Shown piece by piece: positions 53,166 through 62,661 of a stretch of 64,000 nt of DNA. Location of the stretch: positions 34,958 through 98,957 of the forward strand of contig NZ_FUXL01000017.1 in assembly GCF_900167365.1 (NCBI RefSeq), written 5' to 3'. Under the pieces are notes generated by a model. That model did no database searches. It had not been told where the DNA came from and saw only the letters and a program-made list of their open reading frames with translations. The first letter of the stretch is position 1; each line of letters begins with the position of its first letter. This DNA is from Consotaella salsifontis. Lineage in GTDB: Bacteria; Pseudomonadota; Alphaproteobacteria; Rhizobiales; Rhizobiaceae. Position numbers and translations under genes: made by a program.

Positions 53166-54107
53166 ATGCTCGAAAAGCCAACCTTTCGCGAAGCGAACAT
53201 GGACGCGGCGGTGCCGGTCGTATCGGTTCGCTCATTGCGTCTGCCATCTCCCGGTCGTGGAGAAGATCTGCAACTGCGCCTCTCCGCGCCGGTAACGGGC
53301 GTCGATCTTCCCCTGGTGCTGTTCTCGCATGGTTTCGGATCGTCGATGGACGGCTATGCGCCTCTGGTCGACTATTGGGCGGCGCACGGCTTTGTCATCG
53401 TTCAGCCAACCTATCTCGATTCGCGACGGCTCGGCCTGGCGCCGGACGACGCAAGACGGCCATCGCTCTGGCGCACCCGAGTGCAGGACGCCAAACGCAT
53501 TCTCGACAATCTCGACCGCATCGAGCAGTCAGTGCCCGGTTTGGCCGGAAGGGTCGATCGTACCAACATAGCGGCTGCCGGCCACTCCTTCGGTGGCCAG
53601 ACGACGAGCATGCTGCTTGGTGCGCGCATGGTGACGGACGGCGCCGACGAGGACATGTCCGATCGACGGGTCAAGGCCGGTATTCTATTGGCATCGGGTG
53701 GCAAGGGAGGCGACGCTCTGAGCGAGATCGGGCGGACCATGACGCCCTATCTGAACACCAGCTTCGACCACATGGTCACACCGGCCCTGATCGTCGCAGG
53801 GGACGCAGATCACTCGCCACTGACCGAGCGCGGGCCCGATTGGTTCTACGAACCTTATTTTCTTGCCCCCGGTCGCAAGGCGCTTCTGGTCGCTTTCGGC
53901 GGCGAGCACATGCTCGGGGGTATTTCGGGCTACGAGGTCACCGAAACCACCGACGAAAATCCCGACCGAGTGGCCCTGATCCAGCAGGTGACCCTAGCCT
54001 ATCTGCGCCAACAACTGCTGGGTGATGAGACCGCGTGGTCGTCGGCGAGCGCAACCCTTGCGAATGCCATCGCCCCTCACGGCCGGCTTCAGACGAAGTC
54101 GGGATGA
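53166..54107 (+). CDS. Alpha/beta hydrolase (PAF-acetylhydrolase / dienelactone-hydrolase-like)
   Basis: 313 residues. Oxyanion-side motif LFSHGFGSS, catalytic nucleophile in AAGHSFGGQT, acid probably in VAGDADHSPL and histidine in FGGEHMLGG. It is cytosolic, with no signal peptide. ATG 53166 may be too early; ATG 53199 (MDAAVPVVS) is possible. Divergent from the HxlR regulator. Confidence 0.82.
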   Translation: MLEKPTFREANMDAAVPVVSVRSLRLPSPGRGEDLQLRLSAPVTGVDLPLVLFSHGFGSSMDGYAPLVDYWAAHGFVIVQPTYLDSRRLGLAPDDARRPSLWRTRVQDAKRILDNLDRIEQSVPGLAGRVDRTNIAAAGHSFGGQTTSMLLGARMVTDGADEDMSDRRVKAGILLASGGKGGDALSEIGRTMTPYLNTSFDHMVTPALIVAGDADHSPLTERGPDWFYEPYFLAPGRKALLVAFGGEHMLGGISGYEVTETTDENPDRVALIQQVTLAYLRQQLLGDETAWSSASATLANAIAPHGRLQTKSG

Positions 54108-54364
54108 TCGGCGCAGCAAGCGAAGCCCTGCGGCTGCACGGCGGCGATCGACACCATCGCGGCTGTTGGTGAGGATTCCGGCATCGGAGGGCCGGACCAC
54201 CGCGCCGTTTTCACCCCTCCCTTGCGGCAGGCGATGCACGAGCAATGCAATTGCAAAGCTCTTCCGGATTTTCTAGTGTTCATCTTCGCTCAAACAGCCT
54301 CTGGCTGCGCAGTGCGTTGTTGCTTTGTCGCCATGGCGGCGGATGAATTCGGAATGCGCGAACC

Positions 54365-55171
54365 ATGATGGATCCACGGATGTCGGCCGCCCTCGATTCA
54401 CGCCATGAAAGCCTGAGCGATCGGCAGCAAGCTATTGTCGAGAGGGCAAAAGTCGGCGGCTTCGTCACTGTCGAGCAGCTCTCTGAATCGATGAATGTTT
54501 CATCGCAGACGATTCGACGGGACATCGCGCGTCTCTGTACCCTGGGCATACTGCGCCGCTATCATGGAGGCGCCAGTCTGGTTTCGAATTCGCGCAATGC
54601 GCACTATTCGACGCGCCAGGCAACGCTGTGGGATCAGAAAGTCCGGATCGCCAAAGCTGCCGCAGCGCGCATTCCCGATGGATCTTCGCTCTTCATCGAC
54701 ATCGGAACCACGGCGGAGGCCGTCGCCCGGCAGCTCTTGGACACCAAGAAGGATCTGCGGGTCCTGACGACGAGCTTGAGCGTCGCCAGCATGATGGCGG
54801 CCGGCGAGGGATTCGAGGTGACGATGGCAGGTGGAATCGTTCGACTTGCTGATCTTGCCGTGTTTGGCGAAGCCGCTCTTGAATCTCTCAACCGCTACAA
54901 GGTCGACTTTTCCATCCTCGGTATTTCGGGAGTTGACGCGGACGGAACGCTCCTTGACTTCGACACCCGGGAGGCAAGCCTCGTCCGGGTCGCCATAGCG
55001 AATTCGCGTACGTCATTCCTCGTGACGGATCACACGAAATTCGGCCGTGCGGCGATGGTGAAGGTCGGCCATCTATCGCTTGTCAACGCGCTGTTTCTCG
55101 ATCGAATGCCCGATGCACCCTATGATGATATGATCCAACAGTCGGGCGTCGTGGTTCATTTGGTCGAGTGA
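54365..55171 (+). CDS. DeoR-family transcriptional regulator
   Basis: 268 residues: DeoR helix-turn-helix (RQQAIVERAKVGGFVTVEQL, SSQTIRRDIARLCTLGILRR) and a DeoR sugar-phosphate sensor domain (FIDIGTTAEAVAR, CVAGGIV-like MAGGIVRLAD). Members repress sugar catabolic genes and respond to a phosphorylated intermediate. Its end overlaps that of the DMT transporter by 16 bases (convergent). It is the best candidate regulator for the 55-64 kb operon. Confidence 0.9.
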   Translation: MMDPRMSAALDSRHESLSDRQQAIVERAKVGGFVTVEQLSESMNVSSQTIRRDIARLCTLGILRRYHGGASLVSNSRNAHYSTRQATLWDQKVRIAKAAAARIPDGSSLFIDIGTTAEAVARQLLDTKKDLRVLTTSLSVASMMAAGEGFEVTMAGGIVRLADLAVFGEAALESLNRYKVDFSILGISGVDADGTLLDFDTREASLVRVAIANSRTSFLVTDHTKFGRAAMVKVGHLSLVNALFLDRMPDAPYDDMIQQSGVVVHLVE

Positions 55172-56049
55172 TTGGCCTGTGCACGCCTGTTCTCTGTCCG
55201 AAGCAGGTACAGCCCGCTTCCAATGATGAGAGACCCTCCGATGCCGAGGAAGGGCGTCGGCGTGTCGCCGAAAATGAGCCATCCCAACAGAACAGCCCAT
55301 ACCATCTGGTAATATTGGAAGGGAGAGACGACGGACGCAGGCGCGGCGCGAAAGGCCGCAAGAACGGCTGTCGCCGCAATCCCGAGAATAAGCCCCGCTA
55401 CCACATTTACCCCGAGGTCGTATTGGGTTGGCGTCACGATGCCCCCGGGACAGCCGAATGCTAGCAGGCATGCAATCGCGGCTGCGGCGGTACCGTTGCC
55501 GTAAAGCGGAAACGAAATTGGCGTCTCGTTCTGCCCAAAATGCCGGATGATCAGCGCCGAGAAGGAAAAGCAGAGTACTCCCAGCACGGCGCTCAAGGCG
55601 CCGGTCCCGATGGCTGGCCCACTTGGACGGAGCATGACCAAGATGCCCGCAAAGCCACCCGCGATCGCCGCCCAGGCGGAAGGCGCCACCTTCTCCTTGA
55701 ACATCAGCGAAGACAAGGCGGTCATGACAAGCGGGCCCGAGAAAAGAATCGCGTAAGCGTCGGCCAGGGGCATATGCGCAAAGGCGTATAGGTTCAGGAT
55801 CATGGCGCCAAGACCGAACATCGCCCTGACGCTATGAAGCGGAAGGCTTCGGATGCTCAGACCGCGCCATCCTTTGCCGTGGACGAAACCGATAAGCGTG
55901 ATCGGAAGCAGGGAAACGAGCGTGTCGATCAGCAATATCTGCAGGATCGAATATCGCAGCGAGAGATACTTCGTCAGCGCGTCAACGGCCGAATAAAGGG
56001 AAAAGCCAGCGACCACGAGAGCGATCTGAGGCCGATAATCGGAGCGCAT
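55156..56049 (-). CDS. EamA/DMT-family transporter
   Basis: 297 residues with about ten membrane helices in two EamA repeats (SLYSAVDALTKYLSL, LADAYAILFSGPLVMTALSS, SPFQYYQMVWAVLLGW). Such inner-membrane carriers export or import metabolites. ATG 56049 is chosen; a TTG at 56103 is an alternative. It is the last gene of the minus-strand catabolic group, 141 bases after the glycerol-dehydrogenase-like gene. Confidence 0.85.
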   Translation of the reverse strand: MRSDYRPQIALVVAGFSLYSAVDALTKYLSLRYSILQILLIDTLVSLLPITLIGFVHGKGWRGLSIRSLPLHSVRAMFGLGAMILNLYAFAHMPLADAYAILFSGPLVMTALSSLMFKEKVAPSAWAAIAGGFAGILVMLRPSGPAIGTGALSAVLGVLCFSFSALIIRHFGQNETPISFPLYGNGTAAAAIACLLAFGCPGGIVTPTQYDLGVNVVAGLILGIAATAVLAAFRAAPASVVSPFQYYQMVWAVLLGWLIFGDTPTPFLGIGGSLIIGSGLYLLRTENRRAQANHSTK

Positions 56050-56190
56050 AGACGGCTGGCCAGCGATGTGACGGGTGGGCGACAATGACTTCACCCGTCT
56101 CAAGTGTCCTGTCGCGAACTTGACGGAGGTGCTCTATGGCAAGGCGGAGCGATCGATGGTTCGGGCGGACTTGCCGTCAGAGCCATTGCC

Positions 56191-57267
56191 TCACGCGGCG
56201 CGTCCGATTTGATCGGCGACGAGAAGCGCGGCATAGACCATGTCTGCGGTGACCTTGAAGGGCATGTTGTGAATGGTCTCGTTGGGCGCCGTGGCAGCCT
56301 TGGCAACATCCATCAAGCGATCTGGATCAAGATCCCTGACGCCCAGTTCGCCAAACGACAGCGGTAAGCCGACACTGCGGCAGTATCGCGTGTAGGTATC
56401 GATTTCCGCCTGCGGAGCGGCCTCGAGGACCAACTGAACGAGCGTTCCAAACGAAACCTTCTCGCCGTGAAAGAAGTGATGTGTCTCTTCCAGCCTGGTC
56501 AGGCCATTGTGGATGGCATGGGCCGCCGCCAGTCCGCTGCTCTCGAAGCCAAGGCCGCTCAAGAGGATATTGGCCTCGATAACGTTCTCGAGGGACTGAG
56601 TGACGACCTTGCGCTCGCAAGCGGCTTTAGCCTTAACCGAGTCTTCCAGCAGCGTTCGATAACACAGCTCCGCGATGGCAAGCGCTGCCTTGGTGCTTTG
56701 CCCGCCAGCCATTGCCGTCGCGAAGGATTTGGCGCAGGCGCGCGCCTCGAAAAACGTCGACATACCGTCGCCCATGCCCGCGACCAGAAAGCGAACCGGA
56801 GCCGCCGCGATCACCGCGCTATCGACCAATACGAGATCTGGGTTCCGCTTATAGAAGCTGTATTCTTCAAACTCACCATCGTCCGTGTAGATTACTGACA
56901 GTGCGCTTGTCGGTGCATCGGTTGAAGCAATGGTCGGCACGACAACGACCGGCGCCTTCAAATTGTTTGCGACAGCCTTTGCCGTGTCGAGAGCCTTGCC
57001 GCCACCCAAGCCGACGATGCAGTCGAATCCGCCTGACCTGGCCACGCCCAGTAGGCGTTCGATCTCGGTCTTGCTGCACTCGCCCGAGAAGCCAGCAGAC
57101 GTGATTTTATTCCCGCAGGCGGTGAGCGAAGTGGCCACGCGTGCTTCGTCGTCCTTGTGAGCAACAAGCAAAGACTTGGTGCCGTAATCGTCGAGATAGA
57201 CGCCGAGTCTTGAGAGTTCGCCGCCACCCAGGACGAACTTGGCCGGCGAGATCATGATTTTGGTCAT
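56191..57267 (-). CDS. gldA: Glycerol-dehydrogenase-like NAD-dependent polyol dehydrogenase
   Basis: 358 residues, normal for GldA. NAD site GLGGGKALDTAKA, and zinc ligands Asp in GMGDGMSTFFEAR, His in AAAHAIHNG and His in FFHGEKVSFG are all present. It interconverts glycerol (or a related diol) and the ketone. In this operon it may oxidise an aglycone freed by the GH31 enzyme, such as glycerol (inference). Confidence 0.87.
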   Translation of the reverse strand: MTKIMISPAKFVLGGGELSRLGVYLDDYGTKSLLVAHKDDEARVATSLTACGNKITSAGFSGECSKTEIERLLGVARSGGFDCIVGLGGGKALDTAKAVANNLKAPVVVVPTIASTDAPTSALSVIYTDDGEFEEYSFYKRNPDLVLVDSAVIAAAPVRFLVAGMGDGMSTFFEARACAKSFATAMAGGQSTKAALAIAELCYRTLLEDSVKAKAACERKVVTQSLENVIEANILLSGLGFESSGLAAAHAIHNGLTRLEETHHFFHGEKVSFGTLVQLVLEAAPQAEIDTYTRYCRSVGLPLSFGELGVRDLDPDRLMDVAKAATAPNETIHNMPFKVTADMVYAALLVADQIGRAA

Positions 57268-57313
57268 GACTTTGGATGTCTTTCATAGGTTGCGGTTGGT
57301 CTGGGCAAGTACG

Positions 57314-57344
57314 GCTTACGCGCCGCGGGAGGCCGCGCGTAAGC
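57314..57344 (-). repeat. Intercistronic hairpin between dctP and gldA-like genes
   Basis: Perfect 10-bp arms GCTTACGCGC (57314-57323) and GCGCGTAAGC (57335-57344) with an 11-base loop, 15 bases after the dctP stop. There is no T-run, so it probably limits read-through or protects the dctP message from 3' decay. Confidence 0.6.
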
Positions 57345-57358
57345 TCGTGAGACGAAGC

Positions 57359-58420
57359 TTATTGATTGGCGATGGCGGCCTGGTTCGCAGCCGCGATCTT
57401 GTCGCTCGCCTGTTTGATGTCATCTTCGATGATGGCGAGGAATTCCTTGCCTTCCTCGCCATACTGCCCGAGATACCACTCGCGGACCGGATCGGCCTGC
57501 TTCTTGAACTCGGCAGTTTCTTCCTTTGTGGGGATATAGATCGTGCCTCCCGAGTCGCGGAAAGCTTGGTAGGCGGCCAGTTCTTTGGAGGGCTGTACGC
57601 CAAAGGTGACATCAGCGAAGAGATGAGCCCCGTCGAGAACGACGGTCTTTTCTTCTTCGGTCAAGCTTTGGAACTTGGTGTTCCCGATGTACCACATGTT
57701 GGTCATATAGGCGTTTCGCTCAAGCGTCAGATACTTGATCTGTTCGTTGAGGTTGGCGGAGACAATGTCGCTGATGGAATTCAGCGAGCCGTCGATGACC
57801 CCTGTGGTGAGCCCTGTATAGACTTCCGAGAAGGGCAGGGGCGTTGGTGAAGCCCCCATATTGCGCACCAGCGTCTGTTGGATTGGCGACTCGATCGTGC
57901 GAATCTTGAGGCCTGCCATGTCGGCTGGCGTCTTCACCTGCTTCTTGGTCGTGCCGATGCCGCGCCAGCCGCCGGTTTGGCCGATGGCCAGAAGCATGAT
58001 CTCGTTATTGGTGGCTTCCAGGACGCGTTCGCGAATCTGCTGTTCCAGCGGCCCGCGAAGCACGTCCATCACCACGCGATCGGAAGAGAAGAGATAGGGA
58101 ATGTCGAGCGCCTGGATGGGGGGATAGATCACAGCAGCGCCGCCGGCAGTTCCGTTGTAGATGTCAACGACGCCGGCTTTCAGGCTTTCAAAGCACTCCA
58201 CCGCAGAGCCACAGAGCTGCGCGCCGGCGAAGACATCCACTTTCACGGAGCCGTTCGTGTTGGTCTCGACATAGTTCTTGAAGACCATCGCACCATCGTA
58301 GTCCTCGTCGTTCTGGTTGGCGAGGAATGTCAGGTTTAGCGTGGTTTCGGCCGCCGCCGGGAGCGGCAGCATCATCGCCATCAGGCTTGCGCCGGCGATC
58401 ATCGTTGCGAAGAGCTTCAT
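57359..58420 (-). CDS. TRAP transporter substrate-binding protein (DctP type)
   Basis: 353 residues with signal peptide MKLFATMIAGASLMAMMLPL ending AAAE. The mature protein is of the DctP family (TTLNLTFLANQNDEDYDGAM, GAQLCGSAVECFESLKAGVV, ALDIPYLFSS, GIGTTKKQVKTPADMAGLKI RTIESP, MGASPTPLPFSEVYTGL). It delivers the ligand to DctQM. GGAGG lies six bases before the ATG. TRAP ligands are usually organic acids. Confidence 0.9.
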   Translation of the reverse strand: MKLFATMIAGASLMAMMLPLPAAAETTLNLTFLANQNDEDYDGAMVFKNYVETNTNGSVKVDVFAGAQLCGSAVECFESLKAGVVDIYNGTAGGAAVIYPPIQALDIPYLFSSDRVVMDVLRGPLEQQIRERVLEATNNEIMLLAIGQTGGWRGIGTTKKQVKTPADMAGLKIRTIESPIQQTLVRNMGASPTPLPFSEVYTGLTTGVIDGSLNSISDIVSANLNEQIKYLTLERNAYMTNMWYIGNTKFQSLTEEEKTVVLDGAHLFADVTFGVQPSKELAAYQAFRDSGGTIYIPTKEETAEFKKQADPVREWYLGQYGEEGKEFLAIIEDDIKQASDKIAAANQAAIANQ

Positions 58421-58450
58421 GTTTTCCTCCTTGATTGTTAATTTTTGTCG

Positions 58451-58469
58451 GCGCCGCATGGAGCGGCGC
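58451..58469 (-). repeat. Intercistronic hairpin between dctM and dctP
   Basis: Arms GCGCCGC (58451-58457) and GCGGCGC (58463-58469) with a 5-base loop in the gap between the large permease and the binding-protein gene. There is no T-run; probable mRNA stability or attenuation element. Confidence 0.5.
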
Positions 58470-58494
58470 TTTGATCGAGCAGCATAGGCCGCCT

Positions 58495-59784
58495 TCACTG
58501 CACGTAGCCCAGGGCCCGCGGTAGCATCAGGACGAGATCCGGCACGTAGGTGATGAGGGCGAGGACGCAGAGCTCAGCGAAAAGGAAGGGCAGCAACTGG
58601 AGCGATATCGCCTCGACGCGTTCTCGGCTGATCCCCGAGATAACGAAGAGGACCAGGCCCATCGGCGGGGTGATCAAGCCGATGATCATGTTGATGCTCA
58701 TCACCACGGCGAAGTGGACCGGGTCGATGCCAAGGTGCGTCATCACAGGCGCGAGGATCGGCGCCAGGATGAGGATCGCCGGCCCCGCATCCATCAGCAT
58801 CCCGACGATGAGAAGCAGGACGTTGATGAGGAAGAACAGGAGATAGGGATCGGACGTGATCGATAGCACGAAGGACGAGACCAGTTGCGGTGTCCCCTTG
58901 AGGCTCACGACCGAAGCGAAGGAGACGGCCGCCCCGACCAGCATCAGGATGACGGCGGAACTCAAAGCCGTGCGGGCGAAGATGCCTGGCAGGCCGCTGA
59001 ACTTGATCTCCTTTGTGTAGAAGAGGCCGAGGATCATCGAATAGACGGCGGCGATCGCCGCGGCCTCGGTGGGCGTGAAGACGCCGCCGATAATGCCGCC
59101 GATAAGGATGACCGGCGTCATCAGGGGCAGGAACGCCTCGCGCCCTGTTTTCAAGACGACTGCCATCGAGGCCCGCTTGTCGGCGCGCGGCATCTTCTCG
59201 AAGTGCGCGCGGATTGCGATGACGATCATCAGCGCGATGGCGATCAGCAGGCCGGCGATGACGCCACCAGCAAACATGGCCGCCACGGAAACGTTCATGA
59301 TGAAGGCGTAAAGAATGAAAATGCCGGATGGCGGAATGATGGAAACGATGACTGCCGAGGCGGCTACGACGGCCGAGGAAAACCGCGCCGAATAACCGGA
59401 TTTGCGCATCGCCGGAATCATGATCGAGCCAAGCGCAGAAGCGTCGGCGACGGCTGAGCCGCAACCTCCCGCCAGCATCACTGCTGAACAGACGGTGACG
59501 TGAGCGAGTCCACCGCGCAAGTGTCCAATGAGCGCATTGGCGAAGTTCACCATCCGCTGCGTCACGCCGCCTGCCGTCATCATCTCGCCGGCAAGGATGA
59601 AGAACGGCAGCGCCATCAGAGGGAAACTGTCGATGCCGGCAAAGAGACGCTGGAACAGAAGATTGAGAAAAACCTCCTTGCCTTCCAGGTAAAGCGCGAT
59701 GCCAGGCGCGAGCAGCATCATGTAGACCATCGGCATTCCGATGATGAGGAAGCCCGCAAAGAACCAGATGTACAAGAAAGTCAC
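58495..59784 (-). CDS. TRAP transporter large permease (DctM type)
   Basis: 429 residues, with about 12 membrane helices and the DctM pattern (IDSFPLMALPFFILAGEMM, GGCGSAVADASALGSIMIPA, FTPTEAAAIAAVYSMILGLF, ITPPMGLVLFVISG). It is the translocating subunit. It starts at GTG with GGGAGG six bases upstream, 11 bases after the DctQ gene. Confidence 0.92.
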   Translation of the reverse strand: MTFLYIWFFAGFLIIGMPMVYMMLLAPGIALYLEGKEVFLNLLFQRLFAGIDSFPLMALPFFILAGEMMTAGGVTQRMVNFANALIGHLRGGLAHVTVCSAVMLAGGCGSAVADASALGSIMIPAMRKSGYSARFSSAVVAASAVIVSIIPPSGIFILYAFIMNVSVAAMFAGGVIAGLLIAIALMIVIAIRAHFEKMPRADKRASMAVVLKTGREAFLPLMTPVILIGGIIGGVFTPTEAAAIAAVYSMILGLFYTKEIKFSGLPGIFARTALSSAVILMLVGAAVSFASVVSLKGTPQLVSSFVLSITSDPYLLFFLINVLLLIVGMLMDAGPAILILAPILAPVMTHLGIDPVHFAVVMSINMIIGLITPPMGLVLFVISGISRERVEAISLQLLPFLFAELCVLALITYVPDLVLMLPRALGYVQ

Positions 59785-59795
59785 GTGCGTCCTCC

Positions 59796-60398
59796 CTATT
59801 CGCTGCGGCCGACTGCGACGGCTGGTAGAGTGGCTCCGTCCTCGTCGTCGGTGCCGTGATCTTCGGTTGAGATCGTCTCTTCATCGATCGCGACCACGCG
59901 CTGTCCGGCGAGACGCGCGGAAAGCTCCAGCACTTTCTCCACTGCGCAGAGGAAAGTGAGGCCGAAACTCAAGGGCAGGACCAGGTAGATGAGCCCGACT
60001 GGGACCTGAAGCGCCTGCGTCATGGTGCTCATGCCGCGCCCGATCATGCCAAGCGAGATCTTGACGCAGAAGACGGCGAGGACCACGACCATGATCTCAA
60101 GCACCAACCGGAGCGCAATGCCGGCCTTGGTGTTACGGAAAGCGACCACCAGGAAATCGACGGCCACGTTCATTCCGCGCTTGTGACCCAGCGGGAAGAA
60201 GAGGAACGTCATCCAGACCATCAGGTAGCGTGCCACCTCCTCGGTCCAGACGAAGCTGTATCCGAAGCCGTAACGGCAGATCACGTGGATGGTCACCACC
60301 GTAGTCATGACCATCAGCAACACGGTCGCCAGCCACCCCGCCGCCTTGGTGGCGATCGTGTTGAACCAATCCAGACCGATAATTAACTTGCGAAACAT
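59796..60398 (-). CDS. TRAP transporter small permease (DctQ type)
   Basis: 200 residues with four membrane helices (LLMVMTTVVTIHVICRYGFG, WTEEVARYLMVWMTFL, GLIYLVLPLSFGLTFLCAVE). ATG 60398 follows GGAGG seven bases earlier. The C-terminal tail is acidic (EETISTEDHGTDDEDG). It partners the DctM and DctP subunits encoded next. Confidence 0.9.
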   Translation of the reverse strand: MFRKLIIGLDWFNTIATKAAGWLATVLLMVMTTVVTIHVICRYGFGYSFVWTEEVARYLMVWMTFLFFPLGHKRGMNVAVDFLVVAFRNTKAGIALRLVLEIMVVVLAVFCVKISLGMIGRGMSTMTQALQVPVGLIYLVLPLSFGLTFLCAVEKVLELSARLAGQRVVAIDEETISTEDHGTDDEDGATLPAVAVGRSE

Positions 60399-60420
60399 CT
60401 GCGCTCCTCCCTGCGCTTGT

Positions 60421-62589
60421 TCAGGGAATTCTATCGATGCCGATTTCCGGATCGTCGACGACCACTTCTCCCGCCTCCATGCGAAGGGACGCAGTCCACC
60501 GCGCGCCGTCGGGACGAGGGCGTCCGAAGACACGCACCGTGGCGATCCGCCGGTTGGCTGGTATCTGATTGGTGTTCTGAACTGCGGGGCCCAGCTTCAA
60601 CACAGCGCCGGATCTGACGAAGACGGGGATGCGATCGATCGGCATGACGTCCGCAATACGGCGCCCGCCGGCAATGTGGTCGCCAGACCAGAAATCGTAC
60701 CAATCGCCCTCCGGCAGATAATAGTCGACGGCTCCGCCGGGACGGATCACGGGCGCCACGAGAAGATCGTCGCCCAGCATGTACTGGGTTTCAAACCCCC
60801 AGCTCAAAGGTTCCTTCGGAAACGCCAGGACCATCGGGCGCATCAACGGCAGGCCGCATTCGGCGGCTTGCGCCGAGGCATCTTCGAGAACAGGAATGAG
60901 GCTGTAGCGCAAAGCCAGCCATTCCTTGGCGATGGCTTCCACGTCCTCGCCAAAAGCCCAAGGCTCTCGTGCGCCGATGCCGTGGAAGCGGCAATGCGAG
61001 CCGAGGACTCCCGCTTGCATCCAGCGTACGAACAGTTCCGGCGTCGGCTGTTCGCCGTAGAAGCCGCCGATGTCGGTGGAATAATAGGGAACGCCAGACA
61101 GCCCCCAGGAAAGGCCCCCAATAATCGAGGCGGCGAGTCCGCTCCAGCTTGATTGGCTGTCGCCGGCCCATTGGATCGGTGCCAGTTGGCTACCCGCCCA
61201 CCCGGAACGGCTCCACACCAGCGCGTCGTCGCCGAATGCATCGTGGCACGCCTCGTAGACGCAACGGTTGTAAAGCAAAGCATAAACGTTGTGCAGGCGC
61301 TTGCCGTCGTCGCCATTGCTGGCAATCATGTCGTCGAGCACCTGCTCGGCGAAGTCGGCCTTGATGGTGTCGACGCCGGCTGCGAACAACGCTTGGTGGC
61401 GATCGCGCCACCAAGCGTAGGCGCCCGGGTTGGTGAAGTCGAGCAGGCCGCTGGCCGGCAGTGGTGTCAGCACTTCGCCGAAGGGCGACAGATCCCATTC
61501 GTAGTGGTAGGGCGCTCCGGTTTCGTCCTTCAGCAGATAGCCTGCCTCGGCCAGCTCCGCGTGAACTGGATTGTTCACCGAGATCAAGGAGTATTCCCAG
61601 ACACAGAGCCTGGGCACGTATCGCTTGATCTCGGCACAGAAGGCGGCTGGATCGGAAAATCGCCGCTCGTCCCATTCGAAGGCGAAGCGTGTGTCGGTGT
61701 CCTGCCAGGCGCGGCCATCCATGGTCAGCACATCGCAGGGAATCTGCCTGTCAACGATCGTCTTGGCAATGTCGAGAGCTTCTTCAGGGGTTCGATAGTA
61801 GGCCTTGGAGATCCAGTTGCCGAAGCTCCAGGTCGGCGCCTTGGGCGCGCGGCCGGTGATATGGGTATAGCGCTCCAACATCTCGGCTGGGCTGTCGGCT
61901 GCGATCAGAAAGAGGTCCAACACCGCGTCGTCTACATAGGCGCCGTAGCTCTGGTTCGACCATTGCGGATAGCCGACCCCGTGGACGACGCGCGCCGGAG
62001 TGTTGACGAAAATGCCCCAGCCGTCAGGGCTCCACATGAACGGGCAATTCTTGTAGCAGCGCTCCGAATTGACGCCGAGTGCGTCCTCGTTCCAATTGTC
62101 GACGAGCTGGCCTCTCCGGTTCAGACCGGAGTATTTCTCGCCGCCGCCATAGACGGGCGTTCCGAACGGCAGATCGAAGGAAAAGAACCAGCCATCGGAA
62201 GTGCGCGCGAAAGGCGGCAGTCGAAAACGGCGAACAAAATGACTGTCCTGGGGCGGAGCGACCACCGATCGGCCGTCGCGGAACAGCGATAGGCTCAAGG
62301 GGGCCCGGCCGAGCGCGAGTTCGAATGGCTTCTCAGCTTCGGTCTCCAGATGGATCGCCGCAGCTTCTTCCTTGACACGCAAGGGCACTGGGGCTGCCGC
62401 CGCTCGAACAAGGCCATAGTCGTTGACTGTAGCGTCGCCCAGCCGGAAGCGAAGAATGCCCGGCGCCCAGACGGTCAGGGACAATTCGCCTTCATCAGTC
62501 TGGAAGCGTGCTTGACCGCCTTCCGCACTGATGAGGCTCAAGCCGCCGAGCGGCGAAAGGCTTTCTGGGTTGGGATGTTGGGCGGGCAT
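60421..62589 (-). CDS. Glycoside hydrolase family 31 (alpha-xylosidase/alpha-glucosidase-like)
   Basis: 722 residues, cytosolic, similar in layout to YicI. The catalytic nucleophile Asp is in DTIKADFAEQ and the acid/base Asp in IQWAGDSQSSW; the N-terminal beta domain includes VYGGGEKYSGLNRRG and the (beta/alpha)8 barrel continues through YSTDIGGFYGE and CRFHGIGAREPW. It would release a terminal alpha-linked sugar from a small glycoside. The substrate (xyloside, glucoside or sulfoquinovoside) cannot be decided. It is in one operon with the TRAP transporter and an isomerase-like gene. Confidence 0.88.
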   Translation of the reverse strand: MPAQHPNPESLSPLGGLSLISAEGGQARFQTDEGELSLTVWAPGILRFRLGDATVNDYGLVRAAAAPVPLRVKEEAAAIHLETEAEKPFELALGRAPLSLSLFRDGRSVVAPPQDSHFVRRFRLPPFARTSDGWFFSFDLPFGTPVYGGGEKYSGLNRRGQLVDNWNEDALGVNSERCYKNCPFMWSPDGWGIFVNTPARVVHGVGYPQWSNQSYGAYVDDAVLDLFLIAADSPAEMLERYTHITGRAPKAPTWSFGNWISKAYYRTPEEALDIAKTIVDRQIPCDVLTMDGRAWQDTDTRFAFEWDERRFSDPAAFCAEIKRYVPRLCVWEYSLISVNNPVHAELAEAGYLLKDETGAPYHYEWDLSPFGEVLTPLPASGLLDFTNPGAYAWWRDRHQALFAAGVDTIKADFAEQVLDDMIASNGDDGKRLHNVYALLYNRCVYEACHDAFGDDALVWSRSGWAGSQLAPIQWAGDSQSSWSGLAASIIGGLSWGLSGVPYYSTDIGGFYGEQPTPELFVRWMQAGVLGSHCRFHGIGAREPWAFGEDVEAIAKEWLALRYSLIPVLEDASAQAAECGLPLMRPMVLAFPKEPLSWGFETQYMLGDDLLVAPVIRPGGAVDYYLPEGDWYDFWSGDHIAGGRRIADVMPIDRIPVFVRSGAVLKLGPAVQNTNQIPANRRIATVRVFGRPRPDGARWTASLRMEAGEVVVDDPEIGIDRIP

Positions 62590-62626
62590 CGTCGAGCCTT
62601 GTTCCTTTGTGGATTCAGTCCTTCGG

Positions 62627-62655
62627 TGGCGGCGCCCGGACGGCCGGCGCCGCCA
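62627..62655 (-). repeat. Intercistronic hairpin between isomerase-like and GH31 genes
   Basis: Perfect 10-bp arms TGGCGGCGCC (62627-62636) and GGCGCCGCCA (62646-62655) with a 9-base loop, just downstream of the isomerase-like gene. There is no T-run; it resembles the hairpins after the dctM and dctP genes. Confidence 0.6.
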
Positions 62656-62661
62656 TCGCTT

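Noticed and set aside
60421..62589. GH31 enzyme as a sulfoquinovosidase with the isomerase as part of a sulfosugar pathway
   Set aside because: Motifs around the barrel (DTIKADFAEQ, IQWAGDSQSSW, TRFAFEWD) resemble the YicI branch, and no sulfosugar aldolase, transketolase or monooxygenase is present. Kept only as a possibility.
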